A stretch of 64,000 nucleotides of DNA from Prorocentrum cordatum (GCA_963575745.1 CAUYUJ010018064.1:72501-136500), one strand, 5' to 3'. Positions 11,766-22,929 are shown, counted from the first letter of the stretch. Translations and numbers: made by a program. Notes: a model not told the origin generated them from the sequence alone.

Positions 11766-12130
11766 TGTGGCGTCGAGGAAATGCCACGCCTGCCACGCCC
11801 TGGGTCGAGGAAATGCCACGCCTGCCACGCCCTGGGAGCCTGCAGCGCACAGGGCCCCCACCCCCAGCGCACCCCCTGTGGCGTCGAGGAAATGCCACGC
11901 CTGCCACGCCCTGGGAGCCTACAACGCATAGGGCCCCCACCCCCAGCGCACCCCCTGTGGCGGCGAGGAAATGCCACGCCTGCCACGCCCTGGGAGCCTA
12001 CAACGCATAGGGCCCCCACCCTCAGCGCACCCCCTGTGGCGTCGAGGAAATGCCACGCCTGCCACGCCCTGGGAGCCTACAGCGCATAGGGCCCCCACCC
12101 CCAGCGCACCCCCTGTGGCGTCGAAGGAAT
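11766..12130. repeat. 79-bp tandem array
   Basis: Units contain GTCGAGGAAATGCCACGCC, TGCCACGCCCTGGGAGCC and AGGGCCCCCACCCCCAGCGC. Four full units plus one 34-bp partial unit. The related array in the other arm (62510-63135) has 79- and 90-bp units. Confidence 0.93.
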
Positions 12131-12132
12131 GC

Positions 12133-12300
12133 CCTGTGTGCTATGCTGTGCTGTGCTGTGCTGTGCTGCTGTGCGGTGAGCTGTGCTGTGCTGTGCTGTG
12201 CCGTGCTGTGCTGTGCTGTGCTGTGCCGTGCTGAGTTGAGCTGAGCTGTGCTCAGCTGTGCCGTGCTGAGCTGAGCTGAGCTGAGCTGTGCTGAGCAGTG
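12133..12300. repeat. (CTGTG)n pentamer array
   Basis: CTGTG pentamers grading into CTGAG. It is present only in the left copy of the inverted repeat, so it arose after that duplication or was lost from the other arm. Confidence 0.95.
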
Positions 12301-12462
12301 CTGCGAGGAGGAGGGGGAAGCGAACGTCGCGGGTGTGTCGCGGGTGCGGCGCGGCAGGGAAGAAAACCAAAACCCCACGAAGCATGTGGGGAAAAATTGC
12401 CCCCCCCCCCGGCCCGCTGGCGCCCGGAGGCGCCGCGCGCGGGAGTTCCGGGCCAAGCGGCG

Positions 12463-12680
12463 CCGGCGCGCTTTGCAAACCTGCGGCCGGCCGCCGCGCT
12501 TTACGAACGGGGCCGCGCCGTCGCGCGTTGCAAATCCGGGCCCGGCCAAGCCGGCGCGTTTTGCATGTCCGGGCCCGGCCGCGCCGGCGCGTGCAAATTT
12601 GGGCCCGGCCGCGCCGGCGCGTTTTGCCAATCCGGACCCGGGCCGCGCCAGCGCGCGCAAATCTGGGCCGGCCGCGCCGC
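12463..12680. repeat. ~31-bp GC-rich minisatellite
   Basis: About seven units with core GCGCCGGCGCGTTTTGCAAA followed by TCCGGGCCCGGCC. Extremely CpG-rich. Confidence 0.9.
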
Positions 12681-12699
12681 CTCTCGCGGACCCCGGGCC

Positions 12700-13385
12700 C
12701 GCCAGAGGTCCGCCTGGCCGGCCGCGGGCGGGCCCGCGGGCGGCTCGCGGCGCCCCCCCTGAAGGGCCCCGGCGGCCCCATGGCGGGCCCGGGGGGCGCC
12801 CCGGCTTTCTAAATCAGCGAAATAATTTCCCCGCCCCCGCGCAAGGGCCCATATTCACCCATCTTAACTGCGCGCTGGCCTGGCGGGCGGGGTCCCGCCA
12901 CTTGCTCGGCGGGCAAAAAGCGCCGCGCGCCATGGGGTCCGCGGGCCGCCCTGTAGACTACAAGAAGACGAGGGGCGCTGAGACCCTGCTATTATGGCCA
13001 CCGACACTACGCGCTTGTTTCGCGCAGCGCGGCCCCGCGCCTGCGAACTTCAAGCAATATGGCGCAGCGCCACGCGCCCGGGATGGCCGCGGCAATGATG
13101 GTTGCAATGCAACACATGTGCAGCGCGCGCCCTGATCAACCCGCAAATTGTCATTGAAATACTACGTTTACGTTTGGGAAAACTATTCCCTACTTGACAC
13201 CACTTTGAAACTACTTTCTTACTTAAACCTATTATGTTCTATTTTTCTACATTGGCAAACTAGTGTCCTATTGCTCTATCCCATATTGATCAACATGGCT
13301 GGTTGCTGTCTAAGGATTCGTTGTCACAATGCTTGCCTTCAGCGGCCGCGTGCCTACTCCGAACCTTGCCCCTCAACGGCACGAA
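12700..13385. other. No recognisable gene; AT-rich island inside
   Basis: GC-rich sequence to about 13140, then an abrupt AT-rich island (about 13140-13310) unlike its surroundings. Open frames start at non-ATG codons and match no family I know. Possibly an inserted or anciently transferred fragment; I cannot assign it. Confidence 0.35.
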
Positions 13386-13735
13386 TCGCCCCTGAAACAA
13401 GACGGCCCCAGAAGCGCCCAAGAGAGCCCCAAGACGGTCCAAGAGGGCCCCACGACGGCCCGAGAGGCGCCCACGACGGCCTAAGAAGGCCCAAAGGCGA
13501 CCCCAAAAGGGGGCCCAGATGGGGGACACGAGCGGACACTTGGAGCCCTCGGCCCCGAGGGCCACCCAGGAACCCCCAGAAGGCCCCAAGAGGCTCCCAA
13601 GAGGTCCCAAAAGGCTCCCAAGAAGCCCCCCAAAGGCTCCCAAGGGCCCCCAAGAGGCTCTCAAGAGGCCCCAAAACTGCTCCCAAGAGGCCCTGGAGAG
13701 CGCCCCGAAGAAACCCGGAGAAGCATCCCTGAGAA
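13385..13735 (+). repeat. Family F array (CCAAGAGGCCC-type)
   Basis: Degenerate 10-20-bp repeats such as CCCAAGAGGCTCCCAAGA. The same composition marks 17540-18240, 37380-37810 with 39500-39530, 42090-42649, 43985-44543 and, reversed, 52640-52960. Confidence 0.85.
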
Positions 13736-14221
13736 CTCTGACCCACAACCCAGGCGCAGTGGCGGGATGGGCAGAAGGCCACAATATACATAAGATGAGC
13801 CAGCCGAATTTCGCAAAACGTGTTCGGCGACGCTACCCCAACCTGCCTCGGCCCCGCACCCCGCTAAGGCGACGATGGGGCGGGGACCCTTGAAGGCCCA
13901 GACGAGAAATGAGGCGTGGAGGAGGGAGGCAGGGAGGAGGCAGGGAGGATGAAGCAGGGAGGAAGGAGAGACGACGGAGCAGGGAGCAGGGCGCTGGCGG
14001 TCTCCTCAGGAACACGAGCTACGATGTTCCAAGATGTTTTTAGAAATTGAACGGGCTGCTCTGGCTCCACGAATGCGCAAACCTGAGGTGCTGACGCACG
14101 TGACGGGGGGGCCCAACGCCCCACTGCACCCAGAACGGAGGCGCCCCTGCGGCCAGGAGCGCCCCGACGCAGAGCTGTTGGACTGCGGGGGCAGGGATTA
14201 GAGCAGACAGTTGCAGTGACA

Positions 14222-14370
14222 TGGCTCAAGGCCCGAACTAAACAATGTTTTCCGTTCTCGTTTTGTTTTCGTTGTCCCTCGTTCCGTCTTCGTTCCGCCC
14301 TTGCTGCGAAACGAAACCCAAACAAAAGCGGTCCACGAAATCGCCAGGACACCGTTGAAGCCGAGCCCTG
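14222..14370 (+). repeat. Dispersed repeat I, copy 1
   Basis: Shares GGCTCAAG, CTAAACARTGTT, TCTTCGTTCCGCC and GAAATCRCC blocks in order with 21351-21490. Both copies begin with the 8 bases that end DinoSL, but nothing more of the leader is present. Confidence 0.75.
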
Positions 14371-14559
14371 ATACGGCTCAGGGGCACCCCTACCCCGCTG
14401 GCGGGACCAAAGTTGTAGTGTACCACCTTGGTATCCCACCTGAGGACAGGCCATGTTCTGCTTCGAGTGCGACGGTTCAGCCTGAACCTCGCGCCTGATG
14501 GGGCAATGCAACCCAGGGGGATACTTTTCGAAGAAAAGGAGAATAGAGGAGGGAGCAGA

Positions 14560-14775
14560 GAAACTAGAAAAAAGGCCTCCGGCATAAACAAAAACTGTCG
14601 AAGGTCCGCGCGGATTTCTTTGGTCTGCACTGGACCACCTCCCTGGCGTGCGGAGGGCGCCAAGGGCGGCGCCCCAGGCGCCGCCAGGGGGCCCCAGCGC
14701 CAATCCAGGAAATCCGCGCAGAGCTCCGACAATGCACGTCCATGCAGTGGTCTCTTACTGCGCTTCTTCCGCAAA
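14560..14775. mobile_element. Family A hairpin element, copy 2
   Basis: Core arms GGTCCGCGCGGATTTCTTTG and CCAGGAAATCCGCGCAGAGC surround a GGCGGCGCC...GGCGCCGCC loop. CATAAACA on the left matches the outer arm of other copies. Confidence 0.85.
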
Positions 14776-14776
14776 A

Positions 14777-14808
14777 ATGAGAGAGGGAGAAGGAGAGAGA
14801 GAGAGAGG

Positions 14809-14839
<31 letters not shown>

Positions 14840-14920
14840 AGAGAGAGAGAGAGTAGAGAGAGATAAAGAGAGAAAAGGATACACATATATATATATAGAG
14901 AGAGAGAGAGATAGGACAGC

Positions 14921-14951
<31 letters not shown>

Positions 14952-15012
14952 TATAGAGAAAGAGAAAGAGAGACAGAGAGAATGAGAGGGAGAGAAGGAG
15001 AGAGAGAGGGGA
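14777..15012. repeat. (GA)n microsatellite with TATA inset
   Basis: GAGAGA repeats interrupted by a short ATATAT block near 14884-14898. Confidence 0.96.
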
Positions 15013-15405
15013 GCATAGAGAATACAAGCGAGCGGCGCCCCAAAACGGGTCTTACGCGAGACGACGCAGCGACCTTGCGCGCTGGCCCACGCGGGCCGCC
15101 AGCGCAGCACGCCAATTACGCCGGAAGCGAGGGCGCTCGCGCGCGACCTTGCGCGAGCAGCCTGCGCGCCAACGTCGGCGAAGACGACACCGTTTTTCTG
15201 CGGCGCCCAGGTGGGAGGGACGGCGGCGGCGGACGATGGCAGTGTCGCGAAGACGTGCCCAGCTCTCAAAAAAAACTCTGTTAGGAGGAGCCCGGGACCT
15301 GTGCAAAAGAGAGGGCCCAGGTCAACTCACAGGGTCAAAGATGAAAGACAGCTGGTCAGTCCAGGTGGGAGGGACGAGGGACCGGTGACGGCCGCCATCG
15401 CGAGG
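15013..15405. other. No recognisable gene
   Basis: GC-rich sequence. Two short blocks (15208-15240 and 15362-15395) share GGTGGGAGGGACG and GGCGGCGG-like tracts, a weak local duplication. Nothing else is supportable. Confidence 0.35.
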
Positions 15406-15407
15406 TG

Positions 15408-15905
15408 CAGCAGGAGGAGGAGGAGGAGGAGGAGGAACAGGAGGAGGAGGAGGGAAGGGAGCGAGGGACGAGGGAGGGCGGTGGCGCGCAGCGAGGGCGA
15501 CGAGGGCGCAGCGCGGCGGCCTGTCCCGCCGAGGCGCCCCCTCGGGCGCGGGGCGGGCGCCGCCCTCCCCACGGCAGGCTGCGCGCGGGGGGGCGGCCGC
15601 GGAGGCATTCCTGCCGATATGCTGCGCGACGGACCTCCTGCATCCCTGCTCTTCGCAGGCCTGCCCTCCCATCCTCCTGCAACTCGTCCTGTTACTCCTC
15701 CTCCTCCTCCTCCTCCTCCAACACGCCATCTCCTCCTCCGCCTCTACTCATCCTCCTATTCCTCCTCCTCCTCCTCCTCTAACTCCTCCTCCTCCTCCTC
15801 ATCCCTATTCCTCCTCCTCCTCCTCCTCCTCCTCCTCCTCCTCCTCATCCTCATCCTCCTCCTCCTCCTACTCTTCTCCTTCCTCTCCTCCTTCTACCCT
15901 CCTCC
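15408..15905. repeat. GGA and TCC microsatellites around a GC-rich spacer
   Basis: GGA triplets (15408-15475), a GC-rich spacer, then TCC triplets (15692-15905). Confidence 0.93.
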
Positions 15906-16189
15906 TCCGAACAGCATGCCGACGATCAGAAAGCATCACCCCTTCAAACCTTATATCTCAATATCCCTGGGCTGTATATGGTTACATTTTGCCACAACAA
16001 GCGGGAGAGGGGGCATCATAGCTCTGATCTTTATCATGCATAACACCATATGGGTTATCCTCATTCTGACTTTGTGAGGACGTCTCAAGTGAAACGTACA
16101 TGTTGAAAGACTTGCGGGTTTGGCGACCATCAGCATGTCGAGGATGCCTCGAGGATTTGTGTAAAGAGCACTGTCGCGAAAAAGAACTG

Positions 16190-17160
16190 TCTGCTCCTCC
16201 TCCCTCTCTTCCTCCTCTTGCTATTCCTGCTCCTGTTCCTCTCCTTCTCTCCTCCTTCTTGTCCTCCCTTTTTTCTCCTCCTTCTCTTCTCGCCTCTGTC
16301 TCCCGCTCATCCTTCCTTCCTCCGCCCAGGGCCCAAACTGTATTATCCCAGGCGTCGGCTATCCTGGAAAAAAAGCGGCCATGAATAGTGTAGTCCTACA
16401 CGACGAATTGAAAACCACCACGAGTCGCGGAGTCTTAGACATAGAATATGATAGGTCAGAAACTTTGACATTTTCCGGAAATCCTCCTCATCCTTATCGT
16501 CTCTCCTCAAGGGACTCGGCTCGACTCGACTCGCACCCCGTTCGACTCCTCAAGGGAGGCCCCCCGAAGGATCCGATATACCACTTTACGATAATATGTC
16601 ACAGGGTGTGTGCTCATCCGACAACTCCAAGGAGGCGCCACGAGAGGGACCAACATACTATTTCACCAGTGTAGTTCATAGGAGTTATGCTCTTCCCACA
16701 TCTCCAGAGAGGCCCTCAAGAAGGAGATTGGAGGTTCCATCTTGACGACCGATCCGAACATCCTAACATCGAAATCACCTGGAAACAGATCATCCTTCCT
16801 GGGTCCCGAACTTCAATATCCCTGCGGGACTATCCTCGCCGGCATAGGGCTACCTTCCTCCTCCTACTCTCCTCCTCGTCCTCTCCCCCGTCCAACTTCT
16901 CCTTCTCCTCCTCCTCCTCCTCCTCCTACCCTCCCCCTCCTCTTACCCTCCTCCTCCGCGCCCTTCCCTGCCGCACCCCCAGATGTGCGCGCAGGGCATG
17001 CCGGGATGTCTCATCTCAGACTTCGCCACCATTCCTGATCCTGAAGCCTGATATCTGCAACATATTCAAGGATGAAGGGCGGACCGTTTCCAAAATGGAG
17101 CTCTCTCCTCCTCGTCCTCCTCCTCCTCCTCCTCGTCCTCCTCCTCTCCTTTTCCGTAGA
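16190..17160. repeat. Scattered TCC/CTC-rich tracts
   Basis: CT-rich tracts at 16195-16330, 16850-16960 and 17105-17160, separated by unassigned sequence. I see no gene. Confidence 0.7.
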
Positions 17161-17224
17161 AATCCCCCTGTCGCACCCTGAGGCCGGTCGAAAGTGCGGG
17201 CCAGGCGTTTCGCCTGAGATTCCC

Positions 17225-17420
17225 CAGCACTTATGACCCTGATGCAAGAAAGTTGGCAATAGCTTCACAGATGGAGGGCGGATCGTTTTCAAAGAGTGGC
17301 TATCGCGTTAGCGAAGCCCACATTCGTTTAAACAACAGAAAGTTTTACGGATTGGGTGCGGGTCACTTTCAAAATGCGCTTCTCGCCTTAGCGCTGCACA
17401 CATTCGTTTAAAGCAAATCC
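17225..17420 (+). repeat. ~85-bp satellite H, short block
   Basis: Two to three units with TCACTTTCAAAATGCG, CTCGCCTTAGCGC and CACATTCGTTTAAA. The larger block is at 19065-19575. Confidence 0.82.
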
Positions 17421-17539
17421 CACCAGCCCTTTAGGGCGTAAGGTGATTTAGAGAGTTTCCTTTTCCACCCCTCCCACTTCCCCTTTGGGGGCGGGTTTAC
17501 CTCTCCCCCTCACCCCTCCCCTTGACCTGGACGGGGCGT

Positions 17540-18240
17540 CTCGCGGGTCGTTGGAGCGCCCAAGATGGCTCCAAGAGGGCCTCAACGAGCCCAAGATGAC
17601 CTCCAAGATTGCCCAAGATTTCCCAAGATGTGTCAAGATGGCTTACAAGATGCTCCAAGAGGCCCCAAGACAGCTTCAAGACGGCTCCGAGCGGCCACGG
17701 AGCCTCCCCAGGAGGCCGCCAAGAACCCAACATCCTTCAAAAACCTACAGGAAATCAATGATTGTTGTTGTCTTGCCTTTTCGCTTCCGATGGCCTTCCG
17801 AGGTCTCCAGACAGCTCCAGGGCCCATGAGGGCCCCAAGAGAGGCCCCAGGGAGCCCCAAGACGGCCCCGACAGCGATCCAAGAGCGCCCCAAGAGGAGC
17901 CCAAGAGGTGATTTGGGGGGCTCCCGATGGGGGGAGGCTAATTGAAGCCCCCCACTTCTTTCATCGATCTCCTCCAAGATGGGCCCCAAGAGGCGCCCAG
18001 GAGGCCCCGAGAGGCCCCAAGATGGCCCCAAGATGGCTCCAAAATGGCCCCGAGAGGCCCCCATGAAGCCCCCAACAGGACCCCAAGCAGCCCCAAGAGG
18101 CCTCCCCAAGGCACCCAAAACGCCCCAAAGCCCCCCAGGACTGCCAAAAGACCCCCAAGGCGTCCCAAGAGGCTTCCAAGAAGCGCCCAAGAGATATCCC
18201 AAGAGGATCCGAAAGGCATCCAAGAGACCTCTTGCCCGTT
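17540..18240 (+). repeat. Family F element with central core
   Basis: CCAAGATGGCTCCAAGAGG-type degenerate arrays flank a non-repetitive core near 17735-17800. That core contains AAATCAATGATTGTTG, the counterpart of AAATCATTGATTTTCTGG in the tandem-duplicated copies at 42370 and 44262. Confidence 0.82.
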
Positions 18241-18254
18241 GCTTGCCCTCCCCC

Positions 18255-18385
18255 TCATCCTTCTCCTCCTCCTCCTCCTTCTTCCTCCTCCCATTCCTTC
18301 TCTTCCTGCTCCCCCTCCTCCTCCTCCTCCTCCTCCTCCTCCTCCTCCTCCTCCTCATCCTTCTCCTCCTCCTCCTCCTCCTCCT
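18255..18385. repeat. (TCC)n microsatellite
   Basis: TCC triplets with few interruptions. Confidence 0.95.
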
Positions 18386-18494
18386 CCTCATCATCATCAG
18401 CATAAGCATCATCATCATCATCAGTTTCATCATCAGCATTAGCATCAACATAATCATCGTCACCACCATCACCATCACCATCACCATCACCACC

Positions 18495-18558
<64 letters not shown>

Positions 18559-18565
18559 GCATCAG

Positions 18566-18655
<90 letters not shown>

Positions 18656-18657
18656 AT
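18386..18657. repeat. (ATC)n microsatellite
   Basis: About 90 ATC triplets with occasional AGC and ACC changes, directly abutting the TCC array, so one triplet array appears to have mutated into the other. Confidence 0.97.
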
Positions 18658-18659
18658 TC

Positions 18660-19060
18660 ATATCACTTCTTCCCACTCCTTCATCCATCCATCCAGCCTC
18701 CTCCTTCCCTCCCCACTTCCTTCGCGCGTTTCGGCCGTCCACCTCTGTGCTCCCGCACTTCTCTGGATGGGCTGGTGGGGAGACTTTTTTCCTCGCGGGC
18801 GCAAGCGAAAGCGCAGGCACCAAGTTGAAAGGTCCGGGCCACGGGCCGATCAAAATAACACGCGCGGGCGAGGCCGCCTACGGCGTGAGGGGAGGAGCAA
18901 CGCGCGAGCCTAACAGCACAGCGACCGAGCCCGGGATCAGAACCTACCGCCGGTGGGGCAGCTGGCTGAGGCTGAGCTGACTGAGCTGACTGCAAGCGGC
19001 CAGGGTAGCTGGTGCACACGTGCGGGTGAATTGGATCCTGCACGCTGGCGGGGAGACGCG
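18660..19060. other. No recognisable gene
   Basis: GC-rich sequence with CTGAGCTGACTGAG motifs near 18965. Nothing supportable. Confidence 0.35.
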
Positions 19061-19064
19061 AAGC

Positions 19065-19575
19065 CTCAAGACTTGCTAAACCTTCACGGATTGAGGGCAA
19101 GTGGTGTTCAAAATGTCCCTCTCGCCTTCGCGCCACGTACATTCGATTCCTTCAATTGCAAGAGCTTCACGAATTGAGGGCGGGCCGTTTTCAAAATGCG
19201 GCTCTCGCCCTGGCACCGCGCGCATTGTTTAATTTATTATATATATATATATATATGAAGAAAAACATAAGTAATTCGAAAGGATTCAGCGGATAACGTG
19301 CGGTTCGCTTTCAAAATGTGGTTCTCACATTAGCGCCGCGCGCATTCGTTCAAACAAACTGCAATGATTTCACGAATTGAGGGCAGGCGGTTTTCAACAT
19401 GTGGTTCTTGCCTTCGCGCCGCGCAAAATCGTTTTCAACGATTGCAAGAGCTTCACGGATTTAGAACAAGTCGCTTTCAAAATGCGACTGTCGCCAAGAC
19501 GCCGCGCACATTCGTTTTCAACATTCGCAAAAGTTTCACGGATTCGCATGGACAACGTCCAAGAATTGGGGTTCT
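19065..19575 (+). repeat. ~85-bp satellite H, main block
   Basis: About six units: CAAGAGCTTCACGGATTGAG, then CGTTTTCAAAATGCGGCTC and TCGCCTTAGCGCCGCGCGC. A TA dinucleotide tract (19226-19257) interrupts it. Confidence 0.88.
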
Positions 19576-19794
19576 GGAAGAACTCAAGACTCTCAGAGCG
19601 CAACAAATACTTTCACTAGTGGCGTTGAAGTCCCAAGAAAGGTATGTCGGCACGATTCAGGATCGTAAAGACGTCACAGCCAAATTCATCGTGGCGTTGA
19701 AAGCCTGAGAATGGTGTTTTGGCACGCTTCAAGATGTTCACCCGGTTGTCCCCAAACGGGCCAATTCCCTCGGTGGAAATGTTGGCCGCCGGAA

Positions 19795-20036
19795 AACCTG
19801 TTCGCCGGTTCCTGTTCGCAGGAATTCCTCTTCGCCGGGTCCGCGTTCGCCAGGGTCCTGCTCGCTGGTTCCTGTTCGCAAGTTCCCGTTCGCCGGAAGT
19901 CCTGCTCGCTGGTTCCTGTTCGCTGATTCCCCCTCGCCGGTGCCCCTTCGCCGGTAGCCGTTCGCCAATCACCGCGGGCCCGGCCCCCGTGCGCCGTGCG
20001 CCGGGACCGTTCGCCAGCCCCTGTTCGCCGGTCCCT
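19795..20036. repeat. TTCGCCGGTTCCTG minisatellite
   Basis: Irregular 12-18-bp repeats of CTGTTCGCCGGTTC. Confidence 0.9.
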
Positions 20037-20049
20037 GAGAACGGTGAGG

Positions 20050-20230
20050 AAGAGAGGAGCAGCAGGAGGAGCAGCAGGAGGAGCATCAGGAGGAGGAGGA
20101 ACAGGAGGAGGAGCTGCAGCAGGAGGGGCGGGAGCCGCAGCAGGAGGGGCAGCAGCAACAGGAGGAGCAGCAGGAGCAGCAGCGGGGGGGGCAGGAGCCA
20201 GAGGAGCGGGAGCACGAGGAGGAGCAGGAA
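20050..20230. repeat. (GGAGCA)n microsatellite
   Basis: GGAGCAGCAGGAGGAGC hexamer and nonamer variants. Confidence 0.93.
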
Positions 20231-20369
20231 TAGCACGTGAAGGGGACGGGGACATGCAACGGCGAAGTGCAGGGGCGGCGCCCCCGAGCTGGCCCATGAA
20301 GAGGAATCTTGGAAGGAGGGTGTATTTCAACATCGTTGATGAATCTTGGGTTTACACTGGTCCTGATCC

Positions 20370-20575
20370 TCCTCCTCCTCCTCCTCCTCCTCCTCCTCCT
20401 CCTCCCTACCGCGCGGACGAAGACGATGTCGGGATCACGACCCTCCCCAATTCAAACCACTCGCTGAACTGCTGCGGGGCATGAACTCGACCTCCTTCCT
20501 ACCGCGTGGACGAAAACGAGGTCGAATTCACGACCCGTCCCTATCAGACCCCTCTTCGGAATTGCGCTGTTCCTC
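20370..20575. repeat. TCC run and ~93-bp two-unit repeat
   Basis: A short TCC run is followed by two similar blocks, each starting CTACCGCG(C/T)GGACGAA and containing CACGACC. Confidence 0.7.
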
Positions 20576-20579
20576 CACT

Positions 20580-21350
20580 CAGCCTCCTTCCTGCTGCGTT
20601 GTTGCAAAGGCACGGTGGCAAGGTTTGCCACAGGCAGCTGGATAGAGCAACCAGCGTGTTCTTCAGCAATATGCGATCAAGCATGTGGCCAGATACAGAG
20701 AGCAGGGAACAGGCTAAGTAGGCACCTTTGGGTCACAACGAGCAAGCGTAGCAGAACAACAGCCAATGTTGACCATACGCCGAACAATGCGCCGAACCCA
20801 TTGTGGCAACGCCGCCAATGCGCGGAGCACGTGCACCCCTTGTGGCAACGATGGGACTACATAATGGCACGTGCAAGTGTATCTGACGCAGTGGCCCTGG
20901 CAGGCCGACCACCAAGTGGTTGTCCGTCGGCGAGAACCGGACCTTCGGCAGGGGCGCACGACTGCGAAGGCCCACAGTACATGAGACGCGTTGATTGCCC
21001 CATCTGCTACACACGGCACGAACAAAACGTCAGCCAGACACCTACGGTGAACCTGGCCTGGCCCATCCTGGGCCCAAGATTGGCATGCACGCCTCCTCGC
21101 AAGGCCAGGCAGGAGGGGGAAAGAGTGGGAGGGGGAGGGGGGGTGGAGAGACCTTTAGAGGCGAACGCGCCTGGGTGGGCTTGGACCAGGCTTGGCAGAT
21201 GTACCATTTGGCACTGCATGAGAGAAGGTGACCACTGCACAACAGACTGCGAGGAGCACGCGAGACAAACCATGGCCAACGCGCCCTTGGCAAGAAACTC
21301 AACGGCGTAGAAGGCCCGCCGACACCGTGTCTGTCCACATGACGCACCAG
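20580..21350. other. No recognisable gene
   Basis: Mixed-composition sequence with several ~100-230-codon open frames on both strands. None shows a family motif. Confidence 0.35.
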
Positions 21351-21490
21351 GGCTCAAGCTAAACAGTGTTATCCGATGTCGTGATGTCTTCGTTTTCCTT
21401 CGGTCTGGCTTCGCTCCGCCTGTGCTCCAAAACGAAGACACAACGAGCAGTCCCTGAAATCACCGAAACACCATTTTGCTCGCGCCTTAT
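21351..21490 (+). repeat. Dispersed repeat I, copy 2
   Basis: Matches 14222-14370 block by block (see that entry). Confidence 0.75.
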
Positions 21491-21785
21491 TGCACACCAC
21501 CAAAGGTATGCCCCGACAAAGTCCCTCACGGCAATGTTATATGAACTACTCTAGAGCCCTCGAAACCCTGGAGGGGTCCAAACACTCGTCGCATTCCTAC
21601 CGCCCGCCTGCCACGCCACTTCTCATCGATCCTGCTTCTCACACGCGCGCTTCTCGCACTCTCATGTTCATCCTGAGGCGCCCTGGAATGAGCGTTGCTC
21701 GAGGGTCGCAGACTTCAGAGGAAGACGAGTCGAGAACGCTGCTGACGTCACATGGTACCCATCATATCCTCTGTTATGTATTTGA

Positions 21786-22301
21786 ATGCCTGTTGCGTGT
21801 CTGAACTGGGCACAGCGCAAACAACTGGCTTTCAGGCTAGATGCCCTACAAATCTACATAATAACACCTTCGCAGTTCAGACGCGTGTCCAACAATGCTG
21901 GGGGCAGGGTTGAGCATGGCGAACGACCGCTGAGCGAAGCAATCACCAAACGCCAGTTGTATGTTCTGGGGCAGCTCGCGAGGCGTCTGGGCAATGACCC
22001 AGTGCGCAGCTCCGTCCTGAAGTCTGGCGGCATTGAGCTACAATTGCTGACTGGGCCATGCAAGCGAGGAGGTCCCAGACAACTGTGGGGCAACAAGATA
22101 ATGCGTAATTGCATGAACTGGCTGGCACCCGCGACCTCCCAGCCAGAGTCCTGGCTTGACGCTGGTGCAGCAACGCAGAGTGAACTTGCGATCAAATCGT
22201 GGCGCGATCGACCGACCGTGCTGGGCGACTGCTCGGATTTGTCTCGCCGTGCCTGCACAGTGTGGTGTGCCGAGGGGCCTTCCGATGAGCAAATCATGTA
22301 G
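21786..22301 (+). pseudogene. LINE ORF2 C-terminal fragment (reverse-transcriptase tail)
   Basis: A 171-residue open frame. It carries the pattern typical of the region downstream of the reverse transcriptase in non-LTR retrotransposons: a RLDALQ helix start, about 50 residues, then PLSEAITKRQLYVLGQLARR (the 'I-x-x-R-Q-L-x-x-L-G-x-x-A-R' signature), NDPVR, and a basic GGPRQLW block corresponding to the usual GRPRxxW. No catalytic FADD-type motif, endonuclease or 5' end is visible upstream, so this is a 5'-truncated remnant, as LINE copies usually are. LINE enzymes of this kind are the expected source of the activity that made the retrocopy at 37811-39482, but this fragment itself is inactive. 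The assignment rests on recognised motifs, not on a search. Confidence 0.68.
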
Positions 22302-22329
22302 TTTCATCCTGCTCATCCGCCGTCTGTGG

Positions 22330-22558
22330 AGGCCTCCTAGATGGGGTCCGAGTAGAGGGGGTCGGAGGATCGCGCCGCATCGCCGATACATCTGCGATAC
22401 ATCGCCAATGCATCGCTAATGCATCGGCGACATCGTCGATGTATCGGCGAGGCCAACGTGGAGAAAATCAGGCTCTGCATCGAGCCGCATCGCCGATGCA
22501 TCGACGATGCGACGCGATCCTCCGACCCCATCTACTCGGACCCCTATCTAGGAGGCCT
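22330..22558. mobile_element. Foldback element J with ~50-bp arms
   Basis: The left arm from 22330 (AGGCCTCCTAGATGGGGTCC...) is complementary to the right arm ending at 22558 (...GGACCCCTATCTAGGAGGCCT). The interior is made of short GATGCATCGGCGA-type inverted and direct repeats that would fold into further hairpins. Confidence 0.85.
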
Positions 22559-22929
22559 GGAGTCTGGCGCAATGCCTCTAAATGCGGAGAATGCCGTCCG
22601 TCTCCTGGAGAGCATAGTCTCTCCCCACGCTCCACGCGTCCTCGTCTGCCTCCGCCTTCCCTCCCCGCTTCCAGAATCTCCACCTCCCCTTTCTGCTTTG
22701 AAAGTCTTCGCTCAGTTCGTCACCCACTCTGGCCCTTGTCTGGGGTCAAGGGCTCCAAAAGCGTGTGGACGTGGCCACGAGCAAGAACAACGCGAATTTC
22801 GAAGATTGCCCCGTGGACCGAAATCAAACAGCAGCGAGAATCGCCTACGGTTTGCTGGGATCCGCCTCTGCTCTTCCCATCCTTACCCCAACCGCGCGCA
22901 GTGAAGCCCACAACAAATCAAACGTACAG

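Larger units (their letters stand above)
10898..12400 (+). repeat. Left arm of large inverted repeat
   Basis: Positions x and 74898-x are reverse complements with no indels from 10898-11804 against 63094-64000: six-frame translations on the two sides are identical. Homology continues less strictly through a tandem array to about 12400 (partner about 62440). The left arm additionally carries a CTGTG array at 12133-12300. The right arm is cut by the window edge, so the true length is unknown. Confidence 0.95.

Noticed and set aside
14222-14240. GGCTCAAG at the start of repeat I as a spliced-leader relic
   Set aside because: Only the last eight leader bases match, and both copies share it as part of the repeat; not enough to claim a relic.
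17633-18853. 406-codon minus-strand frame with poly-Met and Arg runs
   Set aside because: Translation of the ATC and TCC microsatellites.
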